A stretch of 64,000 nt of DNA, taken from contig JAPLBK010000038.1 of NCBI GenBank assembly GCA_026392775.1, positions 18,606-82,605 on the forward strand, in the 5' to 3' direction. Below the pieces are notes generated by a model. It was not told the DNA's origin. It searched no databases and saw nothing but the letters and a program-made list of their open reading frames with translations. Position 1 is the stretch's first letter. Every line of letters starts with the position of its first letter. The translations under genes were made by a program, and so were the position numbers. Below are positions 56,550 through 64,000 of this stretch, one piece after another. Origin of the DNA: Actinomycetota bacterium. Lineage in GTDB: Bacteria; Actinomycetota; Actinomycetes; Nanopelagicales; Nanopelagicaceae.

Positions 56550-57275
56550 ATGGAACCCATCGCCGATAGTGAGATCAAGCGCGTCTTGGTCGTTAGTGCC
56601 CACCCAGATGATTCAGATTTCGGAGCATCAGGAACAATTGCCCAGTGGGTTAAGAAGGGTATTGAAGTTGCCTATGTATTTTGCACTAATGGTGATCAAG
56701 GCGGCGAGGAATCTGGTTTTACAAAAGAAGAGATGCCTGTAATTCGACAGCGTGAACAACGCGCAGCTGGTGCAGCAATCGGTGTTACCGATATTACTTT
56801 TCTTAATTATGTCGATGGTCACCTTGAGGCAACTATTGATCTTCGAAAAGATTTAGTTCGACAGATCCGTAAATCTCAACCAGATCGCATGGTGTGCCAA
56901 AGTCCTGAAAGAAACTGGGATCGCATTGGTGCAAGTCACCCGGATCATTTAGCTGCCGGTGAGGCAGCAATTCAAGCCGTGTATCCAGATGCACGAAATC
57001 CTTTTGCATTTACCGATTTACTCGATAAAGAAGGTTTACAGCCATGGCGTGTTAAAGAAGTGTGGGTGAGTGCATTTTCAACCCCTGATCACTTCGTAGA
57101 CATAACTGATACTTTTGATCTCAAGATCAAGGCATTACATGCACATGCATCTCAAACTGCTCATAACCCAGAATTAGAGAATATGGTCCGCGAATGGGGT
57201 CAGCGAAATGCTGGAATAGGTGGGTTACCAGAGGGTCGTATAGCTGAAGCCTTCAAAATAGTTAATACGAATTAA
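56550..57275 (+). CDS. PIG-L/LmbE family deacetylase
   Basis: 241 aa. Metal motif SAHPDDSDFGASGT and SHPDHLAAG. It differs from the MshB-like protein at the start of the window (no GEEGEV, shorter). The substrate may be a mycothiol conjugate or another N-acetylglucosaminyl compound; unresolved. Leaderless start. Its stop directly abuts that of the convergent cyclophilin gene. Confidence 0.85.
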   Translation: MEPIADSEIKRVLVVSAHPDDSDFGASGTIAQWVKKGIEVAYVFCTNGDQGGEESGFTKEEMPVIRQREQRAAGAAIGVTDITFLNYVDGHLEATIDLRKDLVRQIRKSQPDRMVCQSPERNWDRIGASHPDHLAAGEAAIQAVYPDARNPFAFTDLLDKEGLQPWRVKEVWVSAFSTPDHFVDITDTFDLKIKALHAHASQTAHNPELENMVREWGQRNAGIGGLPEGRIAEAFKIVNTN

Positions 57276-57953
57276 TCATTTAACGCTAACTTTTCTAATT
57301 TCAACAGTTTGAATTGGGAAACCATCGTTGGCGTAATAAGGCTTATTATCGCTTGCGTTAAGTTTGTAGGCACCAACAGCGCTAATTTTCTTCACTAGAT
57401 CCAAGCCCTTGGTTACCTTGCCCCAGATTGTGTAATTTGGGCCAAGAGTTGTGTCTGCATAAATAATGAAAAATTGTGAACCATTTGTGCCTGGACCAGA
57501 GTTAGCCATGGCAACTGTGCCTACGGGATAGTTGTTTGCTTTGTTGGCTGGAAGATTTTCATCTTTGTATCCTTTCCAGCCTGTTGGGTTTCCAGAACCA
57601 GAAGCCGTTGGATCTCCGCACTGCAATACAAATAGACCTTCAGTTGTAAGTCTGTGACAAAACGATAAATCAAAATACTTAGCCTTTGCGAGTGCCGATA
57701 ATTTAGTTATCGTTAATGGTGCTTTAGTTGTGAGCAGAGAGATAACTATTGCTCCACAATTGGTATCAATCGTCATTGTCTTAGGAAGCGCTTTTGCAAC
57801 TGACATAGGCTCTTTAACAGTTGCTGGAGCATGCGCTTTAGCTGATGGTGTCTTGCACCCAGGAACTGCTGTTGGCTTCTCGGCTGCCTGGATCGGTGCA
57901 ATTGAGACTACTGAAACTAATAAGACTGCTAAAACTAAAGATAACTTCTTCAC
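57276..57953 (-). CDS. exported cyclophilin-type peptidyl-prolyl isomerase
   Basis: 225 aa from the GTG at 57953 (ATG at 57965 possible, but inside guaA). A signal peptide (KKLSLVLAVLLVSVVSIAPIQA) is followed by a linker and the cyclophilin domain (about 60-225; TIDTNCGAIVISL, FCHRLTTEGLFVLQCGDP, GTVAMANSGPGTNGSQFFI). Catalytic Arg is replaced within FCHRL by the usual pattern H-R-L, so activity is expected. It would assist folding outside the membrane. Confidence 0.87.
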   Translation of the reverse strand: MKKLSLVLAVLLVSVVSIAPIQAAEKPTAVPGCKTPSAKAHAPATVKEPMSVAKALPKTMTIDTNCGAIVISLLTTKAPLTITKLSALAKAKYFDLSFCHRLTTEGLFVLQCGDPTASGSGNPTGWKGYKDENLPANKANNYPVGTVAMANSGPGTNGSQFFIIYADTTLGPNYTIWGKVTKGLDLVKKISAVGAYKLNASDNKPYYANDGFPIQTVEIRKVSVK

Positions 57954-57955
57954 GC

Positions 57956-59498
57956 TTATTCCCATTCAATCGTTCCTGGCGGTTTACTTGTCACATCTAA
58001 CACGACTCTATTAATTTCACGCACTTCGTTAGTTATACGAGTCGAAATCTTCTCAAGAACTTCATATGGAAGGCGAGACCAATCAGCAGTCATCGCATCT
58101 TCGCTAGATACCGGGCGTAAAACTATTGGATGACCATACGTGCGCCCATCCCCCTGCACGCCAACACTTCGAACATCGGCCAATAGCACCACTGGGCATT
58201 GCCAAATATCGCGATCAAGACCAGCAGCCTTTAACTCAAAGCGGGCAATTGCATCAGCTTCGCGCAATAAATCAAGACGCTCTTGAGTTACTTCTCCAAC
58301 TATTCGAATTCCAAGACCTGGACCTGGGAATGGTTGACGCCAAACAATCTCTTCAGGTAGCCCTAACTCGAGCCCCACCTGTCGAACTTCATCTTTAAAT
58401 AAAGTTCTAAGCGGTTCAACTAAAGTAAATTTCAAATCATCTGGCAATCCGCCAACATTGTGGTGGGATTTGATGTTTGCAGTTCCGCTGCCGCCACCGG
58501 ACTCAACTACATCTGGATACAAGGTGCCCTGCACCAAGAATTCAACGTCTCCACCCGCGGCGATTTTGCGAGCTGCTACCTCAAATGATCGAATAAACTC
58601 ACGGCCAATAATCTTGCGCTTCTCTTCCGGATCGGTGACACCTTTAAGCGCATCTAAAAACTGCTTCTTTGCGTCGATAACAACTAACTGAACTCCAGTT
58701 GAAGCAACAAAATCTCGCTCTACTTGCTCAGCCTCACCTTTGCGCAATAGGCCATGATCTACAAACACACATGTTAACTGCTTACCAACAGCTTTCTGAA
58801 TTATGGCTGCTGCAACTGCTGAATCAACGCCACCAGATAGACCGCAAATCACTCTTTTATCACCAATAACTTGCTTGGCTTTGGCTACTTCAGTCTGTGC
58901 AATGTTTCCAGTTGTCCATGTTGCATCGCACTTTGCGGTGTTGATTAACCAGTTACGCAATATCGCTTGGCCATGCTCACTATGCAAAACCTCTGGGTGA
59001 AACTGAACTCCAGCAATTTGTCCTGTTGCATCTTCAAAAGCTGCGATGGGTGTGTCAGCAGTAACGGCACAGATGCTAAATCCTGCCGGTGCAGTAGTTA
59101 CTGCATCCCCATGCGACATCCATACTTTTTGCTGAGCTGGAAGGCCACTAAAAATCTTTGATGCAGATTGGGCGCTAACGTCCGTACGACCGAACTCTGA
59201 TTTACCAGTCTGACTAACAACTCCACCAAGGGCAGCAGCCATTACTTGAAATCCATAACAAATTCCAAAAATTGGGATTCCTAACTTAAGAATTACAGCA
59301 TCAAATTGCGGTGCATTTTCGGCGTAAACACTTGAAGGTCCGCCAGATAAAACAATTGCTGATGGATTCTTCTCACGCACTTGTGCTGCAGTAATGGTTG
59401 AAGGAACAATTTCACTATAAACATTAGCCTCACGAACACGGCGTGCAATCAACTGGGCATACTGCGCCCCAAAATCGACTACAAGTACGCCGCGATCA

Positions 59499-59506
<8 letters not shown>
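57956..59506 (-). CDS. guaA: GMP synthase (glutamine-hydrolysing)
   Basis: 516 aa. N-terminal class I amidotransferase with catalytic Cys in [10 protein letters not shown] and His in FHPEV; ATP pyrophosphatase P-loop [11 protein letters not shown]-terminal dimer domain ending PPGTIEWE. Converts XMP to GMP. GTG start, overlapping guaB3 by 8 bp. Confidence 0.96.
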
Positions 59507-61753
<2,247 letters not shown>

Positions 61754-62140
61754 TTAAGAAGTCGGGAGTCTATCGGGAATAGCCCGTAAGACAGAAACCA
61801 CCGTTACAACGGCAAGAATAAAGAGCGGAATTGCGACTATGTAGAGGCCGGCGTCGAATTGATATTTAGAAACACCAATTGCAATCAAATTTGCTAGTAA
61901 AGCTGGCGCACGACCAAAGTATTTTCCCCTGCGATATCCAGCTGCTGCTGCAAATAACCCACCAGATCCCAGAACAATAAAAATCAGCTCTCCTAGCAGT
62001 GGACGTATTTCTACGCTGTCTGCCATTACGGTCAAAATAATGAGCCATACACCTAGTGAGGCAATCACAACTGATTCGAAAATCAGTAGGGATGCCACTA
62101 GTGCGCGGGCCTTGGCAGCTTTGGCAGGATCTTGTTTCAT
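61754..62140 (-). CDS. hypothetical four-helix membrane protein
   Basis: 128 aa with four hydrophobic segments (about 13-38, 48-66, 78-92, 97-118) and a basic N-terminus. I do not recognise the family. It lies upstream of guaB, 27 bp before it, and its ATG overlaps that of the divergent GGDEF-like gene within CATG. TAATCT 7 nt upstream on the minus strand fits a leaderless start. Confidence 0.72.
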   Translation of the reverse strand: MKQDPAKAAKARALVASLLIFESVVIASLGVWLIILTVMADSVEIRPLLGELIFIVLGSGGLFAAAAGYRRGKYFGRAPALLANLIAIGVSKYQFDAGLYIVAIPLFILAVVTVVSVLRAIPDRLPTS

Positions 62141-62627
62141 GGAAGAGAGATTAACTTATCGTGGCCACGAAAACACTCTTTTCTCACACGATGGAATACA
62201 TGATTCTCAGACTCATCTTGCAGCTCCCACGTACTTCTACCAACAACTCAAACAAGAGATTGCCCTGAGCGATCGAACGGGTGAAATGTTTTCTTTGATA
62301 CGCATAATTTTCAATCGATGCAATAGAGGGAGTGATTCGATAGAGGCAAAAATAGGCGCAGTAGATGTCTTGTATTTTTCAGAAGCCCTAAAAGATCTCA
62401 CCCGAAAGCAGGACTGTGTTGCCAGAGTGGGGGTTAATGAATGCGTAATTTTGATACGTGCTAGCAGAAGTAGTGTCGAGGCCCTCCTTAGCAGACTTTT
62501 GCTCTCTGCTAAATTGACTGTGGAAAACACATTGGAGGTTTCTTGTTCAACAGTTGAATTCACTCCCGGAGAAAAAGCTCTCACAATTCTCAACCGTCTA
62601 GATGCAATGAGTTTATCCACTCGCTAA
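62139..62627 (+). CDS. degenerate GGDEF-like protein
   Basis: 162 aa. HDSQTHLAAPTYFYQQLKQEI parallels the start of a GGDEF domain (usually DxLTGLxNR-type), and VARVGVNECVILI sits where the RxGGDEF signature should be, so the active site is lost and c-di-GMP synthesis is not expected. It may act as a nucleotide sensor or adaptor for the pilus genes downstream (47 bp). Start: the ATG at 62139 with AGGA 9 nt upstream; an upstream in-frame start at 62040 would lie inside the divergent gene. Confidence 0.6.
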   Translation: MEERLTYRGHENTLFSHDGIHDSQTHLAAPTYFYQQLKQEIALSDRTGEMFSLIRIIFNRCNRGSDSIEAKIGAVDVLYFSEALKDLTRKQDCVARVGVNECVILIRASRSSVEALLSRLLLSAKLTVENTLEVSCSTVEFTPGEKALTILNRLDAMSLSTR

Positions 62628-62673
62628 TCAGTGCCTCAATAAGAATGTCAGCAGCCCTCATACATTTCTATGC

Positions 62674-63714
62674 ATGGACCTAGACCTAAATATTACTTTT
62701 GGAGCGATAGCTTCATATATGAGCGACCCAACAATTGAAGAGGTATGGATCAACTCTCCAGAGCGCATTTTCATTGCTCGTGCTGGTAAAAGCGAACTCA
62801 CAAATTTGCTGTTAACTGCAGATGAAGTGCGAAACATCGTGGAGCGAGCACTGATGTGGGGCGGACGTCGCCTTGATCTCTCGCACCCATTTGTTGATGC
62901 TCGCCTACCAGACGGCAGTCGTTTACACGTGGCTATCCCGGAAATCACTGCACAACATTGGGCTGTAAATATTCGCAAGCACCTAATGAGAAATATGAGT
63001 GTTGAAGACCTTATAAATCTAGAAGTAATGAGCCCTTTAATTGGAACAACGCTGATTAATTCAGTGCGTGCAGGACTTAACATTCTTGTTAGTGGCGGCA
63101 CCCAAGCTGGTAAAACGACACTACTTAATGCATTAGCTGGTGCTATTCCACGCAGTGAGCGCTTAGTAACAATCGAAGAAGTTTTCGAACTCTCACCTCA
63201 ATTACCCGATGTTGTACAAATGCAAACACGAAGTGCAAACCTGCAAGGCGAAGGAGAAATTCCTCTACGCCGCCTAATTAAAGAGTCACTTCGAATGAGG
63301 CCATCACGCATAATTGTTGGCGAAGTTCGTGAAGCTGAAGCTTTGGACCTACTCATTGCGCTTAATTCAGGTCTGCCTGGCATGGGCACATTGCATGCGA
63401 ATTCACCTCGGGATGCTGTTATCAAACTCCAGACGCTTCCATTACTGGCTGGTGAAAACATCTCGCATAAATTTATTGCTCCTACAGTTGCATCAGCAAT
63501 TGATCTCATTGTTCATGTCTCTCTAGATTCACAGGGAATTAGAAGAGTTAAGGAAGTTGCCTCACTCACAGGCCGCTTTGAAAATGATCGTGCAGAAATA
63601 GAGACTTTGTGGCAATGGAATGGAACCGAGTACGAAAGAGGAATTGGCAGTTTGCCTCATCCTGAAAAATTCACAGCAATCGGTCTCCCATTGACAACTT
63701 GGTTTAGACCATGA
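62674..63714 (+). CDS. tadA: TadA/CpaF-family pilus assembly ATPase
   Basis: 346 aa. Walker A GGTQAGKTT (about 146-154), the acidic TIEEVFEL (Walker A-linked Asp box), LRMRPSRIIVGEVR and the His box GTLHANSPRD identify a secretion ATPase of the Tad/Flp type. It drives assembly of Flp-type pili or related surface fibres. The next gene (tadB-like) overlaps by ATGA. Confidence 0.92.
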   Translation: MDLDLNITFGAIASYMSDPTIEEVWINSPERIFIARAGKSELTNLLLTADEVRNIVERALMWGGRRLDLSHPFVDARLPDGSRLHVAIPEITAQHWAVNIRKHLMRNMSVEDLINLEVMSPLIGTTLINSVRAGLNILVSGGTQAGKTTLLNALAGAIPRSERLVTIEEVFELSPQLPDVVQMQTRSANLQGEGEIPLRRLIKESLRMRPSRIIVGEVREAEALDLLIALNSGLPGMGTLHANSPRDAVIKLQTLPLLAGENISHKFIAPTVASAIDLIVHVSLDSQGIRRVKEVASLTGRFENDRAEIETLWQWNGTEYERGIGSLPHPEKFTAIGLPLTTWFRP

Positions 63715-64000
63715 AAAACAGCATCCGTGTATTTGCTTCAGCAAGTGCTACTACTGGACTAGTTCTTCTTGTGACTTCTTCATTCACGATTGCAATAGCT
63801 TTTGGTTCCCTTGTTGCAGGAGCAGTGTTTATTACACTAAAAAATAGAAGCGCTCACAGCGAATCCCATTTAATCGCTGCATGGCCTGAAGTCATTGACC
63901 ATCTCATGTCAGGAATTCAATCTGGCTTATCGCTTTCAGAATCCCTAGTAGGTCTAGCCACTCGAGGACCTGAGATTCTGCGCCCAGCCTTTGCAGAGTT
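63711..64000 (+). CDS. tadB: TadB-like pilus assembly membrane protein, cut by the window edge
   Basis: 96 residues visible, open at the 3' end. Two N-terminal hydrophobic segments (about 10-44) are followed by LIAAWPEVIDHLMSGIQSGLSLSESLVGLA, the start of a T2SF domain. The ATG overlaps tadA by 4 bp (ATGA). The order tadA-tadB is standard for Flp pili. Confidence 0.82.
   Translation, partial: MKNSIRVFASASATTGLVLLVTSSFTIAIAFGSLVAGAVFITLKNRSAHSESHLIAAWPEVIDHLMSGIQSGLSLSESLVGLATRGPEILRPAFAE

Noticed and set aside
62040..62138. Upstream start at 62040 for the GGDEF-like gene
   Set aside because: It would place 33 extra residues antisense to the well-formed membrane protein gene; the ATG at 62139 has a usable AGGA.

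Overview
The window looks like a piece of a streamlined, AT-rich freshwater actinobacterial chromosome, most like the acI group (Nanopelagicales, e.g. Candidatus Planktophila or Nanopelagicus). That placement is inference. It rests on actinobacterial marker genes (mycothiol deacetylase MshB, DUF3117, acyl-CoA carboxylase epsilon subunit, GuaB3, MsiK-type ATPase, DUF3017, DUF6350), on dense packing (most neighbours overlap or lie within about 30 bp; no gene-free stretch over 300 bp), and on AT-rich codon use. I see no insertion sequence, prophage, CRISPR array, tRNA or rRNA.

Layout. 1-3.3 kb: mycothiol and rhodanese genes, a TetR regulator and a DEAD-box helicase. 3.3-12.8 kb: MarC, PHP, DMT transporter, Mrp, TatB, HtrA, O-methyltransferase, PepA, DUF3117 (59 aa), an orphan sigma region-4 protein, SRPBCC, LOG and DapD. 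The dapD-LOG-DUF3117-OMT-htrA-tatB-mrp content resembles the Rv1201c-Rv1229c neighbourhood of Mycobacterium tuberculosis, but sigE and rseA are absent. 12.8-19.1 kb: cell-surface polysaccharide genes (SpoIID-like protein, Wzm/Wzt-type ABC exporter, glycosyltransferase, LCP ligase, UDP-glucose dehydrogenase). 19.1-21.8 kb: purE, purK, birA. 21.9-31.4 kb: one long plus-strand array carrying a biotin-dependent acyl-CoA carboxylase (beta, epsilon, Maf, alpha) followed by nucleoside/pentose catabolism (PNP, phosphosugar mutase, DeoC, two ALDH-family genes). 31.4-42.3 kb: nucleoside hydrolase, ribokinase and a minus-strand operon for nucleoside uptake and breakdown (BMP binding protein, ATPase, two permeases, cytidine deaminase, thymidine phosphorylase, adenosine deaminase, and a cytochrome P450 as last gene). 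42.4-54.3 kb: trpS, a CNNM/CorC protein, msiK, icd, mdh, folD, purH, purN, sucCD. 54.3-61.7 kb: pcrA/uvrD, a second PIG-L deacetylase, a secreted cyclophilin, guaA, guaB3, guaB. 61.8-64 kb: a membrane protein, a degenerate GGDEF-like protein and the start of a tad/Flp pilus locus.

Most unusual observations. (1) Three conserved genes (a deoC-linked aldehyde dehydrogenase, msiK, and NADP-isocitrate dehydrogenase) each lack an internal conserved block, and the flanks are joined out of frame. Each junction can be read with a 2-nt AT overlap and the same frame offset; assembly or gap-closing error is the first thing to exclude. (2) About fifteen gene starts have a TAnnnT hexamer exactly 6 or 7 nt before the start codon, which implies widespread leaderless transcription. 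In two divergent pairs (birA/pccB and nucleoside hydrolase/ribokinase) the start codons are 18 bp apart and the two opposing -10 boxes share one 7-bp near-palindrome. (3) A GC-rich hairpin-bearing leader precedes msiK, where the msiK RNA motif is expected. (4) IMPDH (guaB) has no CBS domains. I did not find a clearly new multi-gene defence or metabolic system.
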